NCBI GenBank assembly: GCA_024276775.1
Contig: JAJRWO010000123.1
Location: 1 to 7,883, forward strand
Length of the DNA stretch: 7,883 nucleotides
Direction: 5' to 3'
Source of the DNA: Gammaproteobacteria bacterium
GTDB taxonomy: Bacteria; Pseudomonadota; Gammaproteobacteria; Tenderiales; Tenderiaceae
Made by a program: the position numbers and the translations under genes. Every line of letters begins with the position of its first letter. Position 1 is the first letter of the stretch. Below the pieces are notes generated by a model that saw nothing but the letters and a program-made list of their open reading frames with translations, was not told the origin of the DNA and did not search any database. This document shows positions 1 through 6,550 of this stretch, one piece after another.

Positions 1-1
1 C

Positions 2-320
2 GGAGAAAAGGGTCGGGCGATTTTTATTTCGACAGAGACTGATAAAGATGTAGGTAAGCTATTATAAATTTTGGAGTGCTGAAATTTATTTCAAAGAAGC
101 GAAACAATACCTTGGTTTTCTTCAAGAACAAATACGCTCATTTGCATCTCACACTGCTTTAATTAATTTAACAGAAATACGTTATTTAATGTTGATTCAT
201 GAAAAAATAGAACACAAATTCTTACATTTTTGTGATATTCGCGCCCAAGTAAAAGATAAAATTACAACGCTGGATTTTGGTAAACGCTTATGGCAATTAT
301 TTAGTGCTTTGATCCAGTAA
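2..320 (+). pseudogene. IS4-type transposase, C-terminal remnant, frameshifted
   Basis: This is the decayed 3' end of a DDE transposase. Two frames must be joined to read it. Positions 2-64 give a segment containing AIFISTETD, which resembles the 'ISTD' strand of IS4-type transposases. From 54 to the TAA at 318-320 the next frame gives the rest, including AEIYFKEAKQYLG, FASHTALINLTEIRYLM and DFGKRLWQLFSALIQ. The presumed catalytic Glu is codon 81-83, and Lys 102-104 completes E-x6-K of the YREK signature. The Arg of that signature is not visible, and the frame changes just before it, at about 59-74, so this copy cannot make a transposase. The start lies outside the window. The stretch is visibly more AT-rich than the genes to its right, which fits foreign origin. 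No terminal inverted repeat was found after the stop. The family call rests on remembered motifs; that it is a transposase is fairly secure. Confidence 0.72.
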
Positions 321-325
321 TAATT

Positions 326-445
326 TCAAGCCGGTGCAATCACAGGTAGCTGGTGTTCGCGGTTGGCAGAAAAAGCCAGACAAGCCCGAATATCGTCCTG
401 AGTCAGTTCTGGATATTCCTCAATAATCTCGGCCTCACTAAACAC
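326..445 (-). pseudogene. DUF433-type antitoxin, C-terminal remnant
   Basis: Read leftwards from about 439 to the TGA at 326-328, this frame encodes SEAEIIEEYPELTQDDIRAC followed by LAFSANREHQLPVIAPA. That is the characteristic C-terminal half of DUF433 (VapB45-like) antitoxins, which usually run about 70-80 residues and precede a DUF5615/PIN-like toxin. Only about 39 codons remain. An in-frame TGA at 446-448 cuts off the N-terminal half, and no DUF433 N-terminal motif is visible between 446 and 477. The toxin gene would be expected to the left, but the sequence there is the transposase remnant, whose stop lies only five bases away. A GTG at 443-445 could in principle start a 39-residue peptide, but no ribosome binding site supports it. 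I read this as an orphaned, broken antitoxin. Confidence 0.6.
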
Positions 446-477
446 TCAAATTCAGAGCGCCATTTGTAAACGTTTCC

Positions 478-1125
478 TCAGTTGCTAACGCCATATTGTG
501 CGCGATAGGCGCTGACGTTACTGAGGGCATCAACCATGTCGGGTTTTTCGCTTAGATAGCTGATTAGGTGGTCTAGCTTGACGATGCTGGTGACCGGGAG
601 GTCGTGCTGTTGTTCTAGCATCTGGATGGCTGAACGCTTGTCCTGGCCTCTTTCCTGTCGATCCAGGGCGATGATGACGCCGGCGGTGGTGGCACCTGCG
701 GCGTTGATCATGTTGATGCACTCGCGCACCGAGGTGCCGGCCGAGATGACGTCGTCAATGATTAGCACTTTGCCTGCCAGTGCCGCACCGACAATGGTGC
801 CGCCCTCGCCGTGATCCTTGGCTTCTTTGCGGTTAAAGGCGTAGGGCAGGTTACGGTTGTGATGATCCGCTAGCGCGGCGGCGGTGCTGACCGCCAGCGG
901 AATACCCTTATAGGCCGGGCCAAAGATCATATCGTATTCAATTTGGGTGTTTTCAATGGCGGCGGCGTAATAGCGCCCCAGTTTGGCGATGGATGAACCA
1001 GTGTTAAACAGGCCACTATTGAAAAAATAGGGGCTGACACGGCCAGATTTAAGGGTAAACTCACCAAAGCGCAATACATCGGTGGCGATAACAAAATCCA
1101 GAAATTCGCGTTGATAAGCGTGCAT
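478..1125 (-). CDS. pyrE: Orotate phosphoribosyltransferase (PyrE)
   Basis: The enzyme joins orotate to PRPP, giving orotidine 5'-monophosphate, the fifth step of de novo UMP synthesis; it is a cytosolic homodimer. From the ATG at 1125 the protein has 215 residues, about the length of E. coli PyrE. Visible motifs are the N-terminal FTLKSGRVSPYFFN (residues 23-36), FGPAYKGIP (68-76), the mobile catalytic loop RKEAKDHGEGG (99-109) and the PRPP-binding VLIIDDVISAGTS (120-132). The ATG is preferred over an in-frame TTG one codon upstream because MHAYQREF aligns with the E. coli start and a GGA lies eight bases before it. The gene diverges from the exonuclease gene across an 89-base gap holding a plausible promoter. 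No leader-peptide attenuator like that of E. coli pyrE is evident. No intrinsic terminator is visible downstream. Confidence 0.97.
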   Translation of the reverse strand: MHAYQREFLDFVIATDVLRFGEFTLKSGRVSPYFFNSGLFNTGSSIAKLGRYYAAAIENTQIEYDMIFGPAYKGIPLAVSTAAALADHHNRNLPYAFNRKEAKDHGEGGTIVGAALAGKVLIIDDVISAGTSVRECINMINAAGATTAGVIIALDRQERGQDKRSAIQMLEQQHDLPVTSIVKLDHLISYLSEKPDMVDALSNVSAYRAQYGVSN

Positions 1126-1158
1126 CAAATTATTCCGTGCAAGAAAGTAAAGACGAGT

Positions 1159-1188
1159 ATTTTACGCTGGATGCAGTCTGTGGGCCAA
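1159..1188 (-). promoter_or_regulatory. Possible sigma-70 promoter of pyrE
   Basis: On the minus strand, TTGGCC (1183-1188) and TAAAAT (1159-1164) are separated by 18 bases. They match the sigma-70 consensus at about 4/6 and 5/6 positions. Transcription would start near 1152, giving a leader of about 27 bases before the pyrE ATG, too short for an attenuator. It was found by eye only. Confidence 0.4.
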
Positions 1189-1214
1189 TGATTAAAAAAT
1201 GAAAGAGTAGAGTG

Positions 1215-1994
1215 ATGAGAATTATTTCAGCCAATTTAAATGGTATTCGCGCCGCTGAGCGCAAAGGTTTTTTTCAGTGGATGTTAAAGCAGGACGTTGA
1301 TGTGCTTTGCATTCAGGAGACCAAGGCGCAGGAAAATCAGCTCTTGCCTGAGCTGCATTATCCTGAGGGCTACCACGCCTATTTCTTCGATGCCGAAAAG
1401 AAGGGCTATTCAGGTGTGGCGCTTTACTGCAAAAAGAAACCGGATCAGGTGATCTGTGGCCTGGGGGAGGGTTTTGAGGACATGGATGCCGAAGGTCGTT
1501 ATATTCAGGCTGATTTTGGCAAATTATCAGTGGCTTCGCTTTATTTGCCATCGGGTTCGGCCAAGGAGGAGCGCCAGCAAATCAAATATAGTTTTATGGA
1601 TCGCTATACTGAACGCTTGAAACAAATGCGTCGCCAAAAGCGTGAGTTCATTATTTGCGGTGACTGGAATATTGTTCATAAAGAAATCGATATCAAAAAC
1701 TGGAAGAGTAATCAGAAAAACTCAGGTTGTTTGCCGGAAGAACGGGCTTGGCTGGACCAATTGTTTGGGTCGATGGGCTATGTTGATGCCTTTCGTGAAG
1801 TGAATCAGGCGGCTGGCCAGTACACTTGGTGGTCAAATCGTGGTCAGTCCTGGGCCAATAATGTGGGTTGGCGGATTGACTACCAGGTGATTACACCGGG
1901 TTTGAAAGACAAAATAAAGAACGCATCGGTTTATAAGGATGAGCGTTTTTCTGATCATGCGCCGTTGATTGTTGATTATGATGGCGAGTTATAA
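1215..1994 (+). CDS. xthA: Exodeoxyribonuclease III family protein, Crc-like
   Basis: This is an exonuclease III-type protein of the endonuclease/exonuclease/phosphatase fold. Such enzymes cut DNA at abasic sites and degrade 3' ends using Mg2+ in base-excision repair. The 259-residue protein keeps the full active-site set: Asn7, Glu35 (IQETK), Tyr110, GDWN (Asp150, Asn152), Asp222 (WRIDYQ) and the SDH motif (Asp247, His248). It starts at ATG 1215; a GTG one codon earlier is less likely, and the ribosome binding site is weak. The gene lies divergent to pyrE, where Pseudomonas carries crc, the non-enzymatic regulator that works with Hfq in catabolite repression. It also resembles Crc along its length (for example KNW, PERAWLD, GWR-DYQV-TPGL, HAPLIVDYD). 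Crc has lost catalytic residues that are present here, so nuclease activity is the better call. xthA is used in the broad family sense; exoA would serve equally. Confidence 0.9.
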   Translation: MRIISANLNGIRAAERKGFFQWMLKQDVDVLCIQETKAQENQLLPELHYPEGYHAYFFDAEKKGYSGVALYCKKKPDQVICGLGEGFEDMDAEGRYIQADFGKLSVASLYLPSGSAKEERQQIKYSFMDRYTERLKQMRRQKREFIICGDWNIVHKEIDIKNWKSNQKNSGCLPEERAWLDQLFGSMGYVDAFREVNQAAGQYTWWSNRGQSWANNVGWRIDYQVITPGLKDKIKNASVYKDERFSDHAPLIVDYDGEL

Positions 1995-2001
1995 TGGGTC
2001 T

Positions 2002-2024
2002 AAAAAAACCTGCTTTTAGCGGGG
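2002..2024 (-). terminator. Possible intrinsic terminator of the dynamin-like gene
   Basis: On the minus strand, about 30 bases past the dynamin-like stop codon, CCGC and GCAGG can pair around a TAAAA loop with one bulged A. Seven T residues follow (2002-2008). The stem is short and imperfect. Its position between convergent genes and the T-run support a terminator for the leftward transcript. There is no matching T-run for the rightward exonuclease transcript. Confidence 0.4.
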
Positions 2025-2054
2025 CGGCCTGAATTAACGAATTTATTGCCGCGA

Positions 2055-4031
2055 TCAGGCGTTGACCACCTTGAGTGAATCAGCCTCAACCTCAACCTCG
2101 ATAGGATTTTGCAGTTTGTTGTGCATGTTGTCCAGGCTGGTGTGCTGATCGGCCAGTTTATTGCACTGGCTTTCTAACTCAGCTGTTTTTGAGGCAATGT
2201 TGTCTTTGGATTCGTTGATCTTGTAAAGCGTTTCCATGTGTTGTTCCAGCAGCTGTTTGTGCTCGGTAACATGTTTGGCTAGGGGAATTATGATGTCCTT
2301 GAACCAGTTTTCTGCTTCTTGGTTGGCCTGGAAAAAAATATCGCGCGCATGGCTGACCAGGGAAATGAAAAATTTTTTCACAACAAATTTTTGCTCGGTC
2401 ATGGTGGTGACAGGGCTGCTGCGGAAATCTTCAGCCTGCTCATAAAGTTTGTTTATTTCGGCATCATATCTTTCGGTTGAGAAGGGTTTGGGGTCAAGTG
2501 ATTCAAGTTCCGTTTCTTTTTCAAATTTTTGATAAATGCTAATGATTTTCTGATGTGTTTCATTGGCATGCCTAGTTGAAATGCACATGGTTTCACGAAT
2601 ACCGTCAAACAGGGTTTTCATGCCATTTTTCAGGCCGCCGGTAGTCCAGCTGTCGGTCATTTGTTTGCGTGCAATGGCGGCAACGTTATCAAATTTTTTC
2701 AGGCTTAATTCATTGAATAATAGTTTTGCTTGTTGATTAAGAGAGCGACGACTGGACTGAAAATATTCCATGTTGTTGTTATAGGCCGCTTGTTTTTCAC
2801 GTGCTTTTCGCATCAGGTGCTGAATCAGCGTGGTATTTTTACCACTGGTTGATTTTAGATCATTGAGTTGTGATTTGACCTGTTTGTGTTGGGCGGCAAT
2901 AGCGTTGCGTTCGTTTTTAATCAGGCCGCCGATTTCGTTAACAATATTGTCGCGAATAATACTTTGTTTGGCAGGTATGATTTCGTTGGCCAGGTAGCGT
3001 TCCAACGCCATCAGACGGCTTTTATCCAACAGCTCCGGATTGTCTTTTGTTTTGGCCAGCAGGGCTTTTTGTGCAGAAACAGGAAAGACATTGCCCGGCT
3101 CAATACCTAATGAATTAGCGACATCTTGTCGTTGATTTTCTATGGATGCGCTGACCTCGTCACTGCTTTTCATTTCATCCCAAAGGGTATCGATTTTATT
3201 GAGTGCGGCCACCAGGCCTTTGTCGCCGCTGGCACGATGTTCCTTGATGTAATACTCCCACACGTCCAGATCACTGCGAGTGGTGCCCGTGTCAGCCGCC
3301 AGTACGAACAGGACTGCATGGGCATTGGGTAACATATTGTAGGTGAGTTCTGGCTCGGTTCCCAGCGCATTCAGCCCTGGGGTGTCGAGTATGGCCAGGC
3401 CCTGTTGTAGCAAAGGGTGTGGAAAGCTGATAAGGGCATGACGCCACTGTGGTATTTCAATCTCTTTGGGTGGTGGTTGGTCGGTTTTTCGGCGTCGTGG
3501 TGAGTCATCGTGAAATAGGCCAAGGTCGATGGCTTGCTGTAATGGTACATTTTTAGTGTTGATGACTGCCTTCATGGCATCGACCATCTGGTCGGGTGAA
3601 TTGATATCCAGACTGATCGTCTTCCATTGTTCGGTATCTTTTTTGAGTTCGGAGATGCTTTTTTCCTGCAGCCGGGTTTCAATTGGCAGTAGGCGAATAT
3701 AAGCGTGATCTTCTGCGTGGTCATAAAAGAGTTCGGTTGGGCACATGGTGGTGCGGCCGGCCTCAGATGGCAGCAGTCGACGCTTGTAGTCGGCAAAAAA
3801 GATGGCGTTGATTAATTCAGTCTTGCCACGCGAAAATTCTGCGACGAAGGCAATGGTTAAGTGGTCGGACTTGAGTGAATCAATGACGTCAAAAAGACGA
3901 ACATTGATATCAGCGGTGCCTTTGCCCTGGGTTTCAAGCCAATGATGGTAGTCCTGAATCACCTGGATGAGTTCAGTTTTCCAGCGGTCGAAAGCCCGCA
4001 TCTGCTGTTTGAAAAGATCTTCCTCCATCAT
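2055..4031 (-). CDS. Bacterial dynamin-like GTPase
   Basis: A 658-residue protein with an N-terminal dynamin-type GTPase domain and a long helical remainder. The G1/P-loop is AEFSRGKTE (residues 64-72), with Ala where the consensus Gly stands. G2 is in GRTTMCPTE (92-100), G3 is DTPG (216-219, in LDTPGLNALG) and G4 is NKID (278-281). A charged insertion of roughly 75-100 residues separates G2 from G3, including SPRRRKTDQPPPKE (177-190). After the GTPase domain come helical, coiled-coil-prone segments at about 360-410 and 583-642, then an acidic tail (EVEVEAD). I see no signal peptide or clear membrane helix. Known bacterial dynamins bind and remodel membranes; the role of this one is not known to me. 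Tandem ATGs open the frame: AGGGA lies two bases before the first and five before the second, so initiation at 4028 is possible. No convincing promoter or partner gene lies alongside. It appears monocistronic, convergent with the exonuclease gene. Confidence 0.88.
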   Translation of the reverse strand: MMEEDLFKQQMRAFDRWKTELIQVIQDYHHWLETQGKGTADINVRLFDVIDSLKSDHLTIAFVAEFSRGKTELINAIFFADYKRRLLPSEAGRTTMCPTELFYDHAEDHAYIRLLPIETRLQEKSISELKKDTEQWKTISLDINSPDQMVDAMKAVINTKNVPLQQAIDLGLFHDDSPRRRKTDQPPPKEIEIPQWRHALISFPHPLLQQGLAILDTPGLNALGTEPELTYNMLPNAHAVLFVLAADTGTTRSDLDVWEYYIKEHRASGDKGLVAALNKIDTLWDEMKSSDEVSASIENQRQDVANSLGIEPGNVFPVSAQKALLAKTKDNPELLDKSRLMALERYLANEIIPAKQSIIRDNIVNEIGGLIKNERNAIAAQHKQVKSQLNDLKSTSGKNTTLIQHLMRKAREKQAAYNNNMEYFQSSRRSLNQQAKLLFNELSLKKFDNVAAIARKQMTDSWTTGGLKNGMKTLFDGIRETMCISTRHANETHQKIISIYQKFEKETELESLDPKPFSTERYDAEINKLYEQAEDFRSSPVTTMTEQKFVVKKFFISLVSHARDIFFQANQEAENWFKDIIIPLAKHVTEHKQLLEQHMETLYKINESKDNIASKTAELESQCNKLADQHTSLDNMHNKLQNPIEVEVEADSLKVVNA

Positions 4032-4259
4032 AATCCCTATGATATCCGTGCCTGTATGGTTGAACTAAGTGATTATTTTTTCTGTCCTGCCAGCGAGTTT
4101 ATGCTCGATGCAGACTAGTTATCGGTCACACTTTTGCAAGCCTTTAGTGGTTTTATTTTTTATGTGGTTTGAGGAGGGCTAATTCAGTTCCGCAGTGGTT
4201 GGATATATTTGGAGCGAAATGAGGGTTTGCAAACGTTATATAATTTCATTCCTTTGCCA
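4032..4259. other. Intergenic gap between the dynamin-like gene and yggT
   Basis: This gap should hold the end of the yggT transcript and the promoter of the dynamin-like gene, both on the minus strand. I see no long reading frame, no GC-rich hairpin with a T-run and no good sigma-70 pair. The best minus-strand candidate is TTGCAA followed by an AT-rich stretch near 4200-4210, too weak to call. A perfect ten-base palindrome (GTTTGCAAAC, 4225-4234) is present, of unknown meaning. Confidence 0.5.
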
Positions 4260-4829
4260 TTACGCTAGGCTGCGGCCCAGATCAAACAGTGGGCTGACAA
4301 TCAAAATCTTTAAAAGGCCGATGCCAAGAAATACTAAAATCGGTGATAGATCAATGCCTGACATGGGGGGCAGAATTTTTCGAGCAGGCCTCATAATCGG
4401 TTCATTGATGGCGTAGAGTATGCTGGTGAGTGGATTGTGACCCGGGCTGACCCAGCTAAGCACGATTTGGGCCAGGATGCTGATCATATAGACATTCAGT
4501 ACCAAAGCGATAAGCTCTGCGATGGATAATATTGCCAGTCCGGCCATTGATAGCATCATGCCTGCTGATAGGGCGATGAGTGCCAACTTAGCCATTTGCA
4601 ATAAAAATAAGAGCACGACAGATGCCATGTCGATGCCGGCAATGCCGGGGATAAGGCGGCGCAAAGGTTTAAGTGGCGGGTTGGTGACCTTGACGATAAA
4701 TTGGCTGAGGGGATTGTTGAAGTCTGCGCGTACCATTTGCAGTATCAGGCGCAACAATACGATCAACATATATAGGCCAAATACGGCTTCGATCAAAAAG
4801 ACGGCGGCGGAAGAAAAATAGCCGGTCAT
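4260..4829 (-). CDS. yggT: YggT family inner-membrane protein
   Basis: A 189-residue integral membrane protein, nearly the length of E. coli YggT (188 from memory). It carries two copies of the YGGT domain. The repeat signature is visible twice: NPLSQF ... TNPPLKPLRRLIP ... GID (residues 39-67) and NPLTSI ... NEPIMRPARKILP ... GID (132-160), with identical Asn-to-Asp spacing of 28. Hydrophobic spans lie at about 8-32, 66-90, 95-125 and 158-182. In E. coli, YggT has been linked to tolerance of osmotic shock; its molecular role is unsettled. The start ATG overlaps the proC stop in an ATGA, which implies translational coupling. It is the last gene of the yggS-proC-yggT operon here; no yggU-like gene follows within the window. 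Confidence 0.93.
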   Translation of the reverse strand: MTGYFSSAAVFLIEAVFGLYMLIVLLRLILQMVRADFNNPLSQFIVKVTNPPLKPLRRLIPGIAGIDMASVVLLFLLQMAKLALIALSAGMMLSMAGLAILSIAELIALVLNVYMISILAQIVLSWVSPGHNPLTSILYAINEPIMRPARKILPPMSGIDLSPILVFLGIGLLKILIVSPLFDLGRSLA

Positions 4830-5659
4830 GAGTGTTCCTCTCCGAGTTGTTGGGCCAGTTCCTGTGAGCGTTTGGCGGCGGCAGTGACGGCCTGCTTGAT
4901 TAGTTGGCGCAGCTGGCCTGCTTCAAATGTGAGTAGTGCTTGTTCAGTCGTGCCGCCGGGCGAAGTGACCCGTTGGCGCAGGGTGGCGCAATCTTCATTG
5001 CTTTCCAGCGCCATTTTGGTGGCACCAAAGGCTGTTTGCAATGTTAATAAACGTGCTGTTTCAGTATTCAGGCCCAGTTCCTCTCCGGCTGCCTGCATGG
5101 CTTCCATAAACAGAAAATAATAGGCAGGGCCGCTACCAGAAATAGCCGTGACAATATCCATTTGTTGTTCGTTTTCAACCCACACCGTGATACCAACGGC
5201 GCGCATGATGGTTTCAGCCATGTTGCGTTGATCTTCACTGACCTTGTTGTTGGCAAAGAGCCCCGTGGCACCTGTTTGAATCAGAGATGGGGTATTGGGC
5301 ATGGTGCGGACGATAGCAACATTATTGCCAAGCCAGCGGTTGATATCTTTTTCTTGTATGCCGGCAGCAATGGAAATGATCAATGGTTTTTTTGACTGAA
5401 CGCTGTCACGAATCTCTTCGGCGACTTGTTTCAGCCCCTGTGGTTTAACCGCTAGAATCAGCGTGTCGGCAGCCTTAGCGGCAATGCTGTTTGATTGGCA
5501 GATAGTGACGGAAAAACGTTGTTGTAGCCTGTCGAGCTGCGCAGGGTTAGTGTCGGCGATGTGAATGTTTGCCGGCATTTTACCATCGGCCAGAAGTCCG
5601 CCAATGAGGCTGCTGGCCATGTTGCCGGCACCAATAAAGCTGATATTGAGTTTTTTCAT
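4826..5659 (-). CDS. proC: Pyrroline-5-carboxylate reductase (ProC)
   Basis: ProC reduces 1-pyrroline-5-carboxylate to proline with NAD(P)H, the last step of proline synthesis, in the cytosol. From the ATG at 5659 the protein has 277 residues, close to the usual 270. The N-terminal Rossmann nucleotide-binding motif is FIGAGNMA (8-15). VKP (71-73) and MPNTP (120-124) follow, and the C-terminal dimerisation and substrate-binding part contains SGSGPAYY (174-181) and TSPGGTTEQAL (232-242). A longer frame opens at a TTG (5710), but its extra 17 residues have no counterpart in known ProC, so the ATG before KKLNISFIG is chosen, although its ribosome binding site is weak. The gene starts 51 bases after the yggS stop and overlaps yggT by four bases. 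Confidence 0.96.
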   Translation of the reverse strand: MKKLNISFIGAGNMASSLIGGLLADGKMPANIHIADTNPAQLDRLQQRFSVTICQSNSIAAKAADTLILAVKPQGLKQVAEEIRDSVQSKKPLIISIAAGIQEKDINRWLGNNVAIVRTMPNTPSLIQTGATGLFANNKVSEDQRNMAETIMRAVGITVWVENEQQMDIVTAISGSGPAYYFLFMEAMQAAGEELGLNTETARLLTLQTAFGATKMALESNEDCATLRQRVTSPGGTTEQALLTFEAGQLRQLIKQAVTAAAKRSQELAQQLGEEHS

Positions 5660-5710
5660 TCTGTTTTTTTCAATGCTGTTGCTGGATGATAAGCAACGAG
5701 TGTACCGCAA

Positions 5711-6424
5711 TCAGTTGTTTCGCCCAATCAACCCCGGCTTGATGCGTGGGCCGAAAATGGCTGTGCCGATACGGACAATGGTTGCGCCTTCGGCAATGGC
5801 TGCTTCCATGTCGCCTGACATCCCCATTGACAGGGTATCCAGTGCCAAGCCTTGTTTAATCAGTTGTTGTTGGAGTGTGGTGACTTGACGGAAGGTTGTT
5901 CGCTGTTGTTCAAAATCATCGCTGGGGGCGGGAATGGTCATTAGTCCACGTAGTTTGAGGTTTGGCAATTGACTGACCTGCTCGGCAACGGCGGGTATTT
6001 CGCTAATGAAAAAACCAGCTTTGCTTGGCTCGTTGCTGATATTAACCTGTAAGCATATGTTTAAAGCGGCCATATCGGTCGGCCGCTGTTCGCTGAGGCG
6101 TTTGGCCAACTTGAGTCGATCGACACTGTGAACCCAGTTAAAACGGGAGGCGATCTCGCGAGACTTGTTTGATTGCAGGCGGCCGATAAAATGCCACTCT
6201 AGTTGTTCTGTGCAGTGATCAATTTTGGCGATGGATTCCTGAACGTAGTTTTCACCAAAACAGTGTTGCCCTACGGACGCGGCTTCGGCAATATGTGCCA
6301 GCGGCCAGGTTTTGCTCACCGCTAACAGTGTGACTGAGCCGCGTGGACGCTGATATTTTTTCTCGGCGACGTGGATTTTCTCAAGTATCTGATTAAGGCG
6401 TTGTTTGATATTGGTCATGTCCAT
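5711..6424 (-). CDS. yggS: YggS family pyridoxal phosphate-binding protein
   Basis: A PLP homeostasis protein (PLPBP/YggS/PROSC family). It binds pyridoxal 5'-phosphate in a single alanine-racemase-like TIM barrel, has no known catalytic turnover, and influences vitamin B6, amino-acid and keto-acid balance. The PLP lysine is Lys38 in LLAVSKTWP (33-41). Other family marks are FGENYVQE, EWHFIGRLQSNKSR, the strand LQVNIS, LRGLMTIPAP, LSMGMSGDMEAAI and VRIGTAIFG near the C-terminus. Length is 237 residues from the first ATG. A second ATG two codons on (6418) is better spaced from an AGG and gives 235 residues, so the start is uncertain by two codons. It is first in the operon with proC and yggT and divergent from pilT, a common gammaproteobacterial order. 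Confidence 0.95.
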   Translation of the reverse strand: MDMTNIKQRLNQILEKIHVAEKKYQRPRGSVTLLAVSKTWPLAHIAEAASVGQHCFGENYVQESIAKIDHCTEQLEWHFIGRLQSNKSREIASRFNWVHSVDRLKLAKRLSEQRPTDMAALNICLQVNISNEPSKAGFFISEIPAVAEQVSQLPNLKLRGLMTIPAPSDDFEQQRTTFRQVTTLQQQLIKQGLALDTLSMGMSGDMEAAIAEGATIVRIGTAIFGPRIKPGLIGRNN

Positions 6425-6447
6425 TGCCTGTGCGGTAATGGGGCGTT

Positions 6448-6456
6448 ATTGTATCA
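6448..6456 (-). promoter_or_regulatory. Possible extended -10 promoter of yggS-proC-yggT
   Basis: The minus strand reads TGATACAAT, a TGn extension joined to a -10 hexamer with five of six consensus bases. It lies about 24 bases upstream of the yggS ATG, so the leader would be very short. No good -35 is found at 16-18 bases, which extended -10 promoters tolerate. Found by eye only. Confidence 0.4.
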
Positions 6457-6550
6457 GCTTGGCTACGGCAGTTTATCAATGTGTCAAGAAGTTGAAAATT
6501 CTGCCGTTAAGGAAAGGGAATCGTTTTAAAGAATTACAAAGGAATATGCC

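Noticed and set aside
578..814. Plus-strand open frame inside pyrE, and similar frames opposite the dynamin-like, proC, yggT and pilT genes
   Set aside because: They are antisense shadows of strongly recognised genes, with low-complexity, unfamiliar translations.
478..1128. Longer pyrE start at a TTG codon one residue upstream
   Set aside because: The ATG at 1125 aligns with the E. coli PyrE start and is better spaced from the GGA.
2027..2060. Inverted repeat GCCTGA / TCAGGC around the end of the dynamin-like gene
   Set aside because: Six-base arms with a 22-base loop, one arm overlapping the stop codon and no T-run; likely chance.
4225..4234. Perfect palindrome GTTTGCAAAC as an operator
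   Set aside because: Only ten bases, single copy, and no known regulator site I can match with confidence.
4826..5710. Longer proC beginning at TTG 5710
   Set aside because: The extra 17 residues have no match in known ProC; the Rossmann fold begins just after the ATG at 5659.
6448..6487. Perfect TTGACA (minus strand, 6482-6487) paired with TACAAT as a yggS promoter
   Set aside because: The gap is 28 bases, too long for sigma-70; no good -10 lies 16-18 bases from TTGACA.
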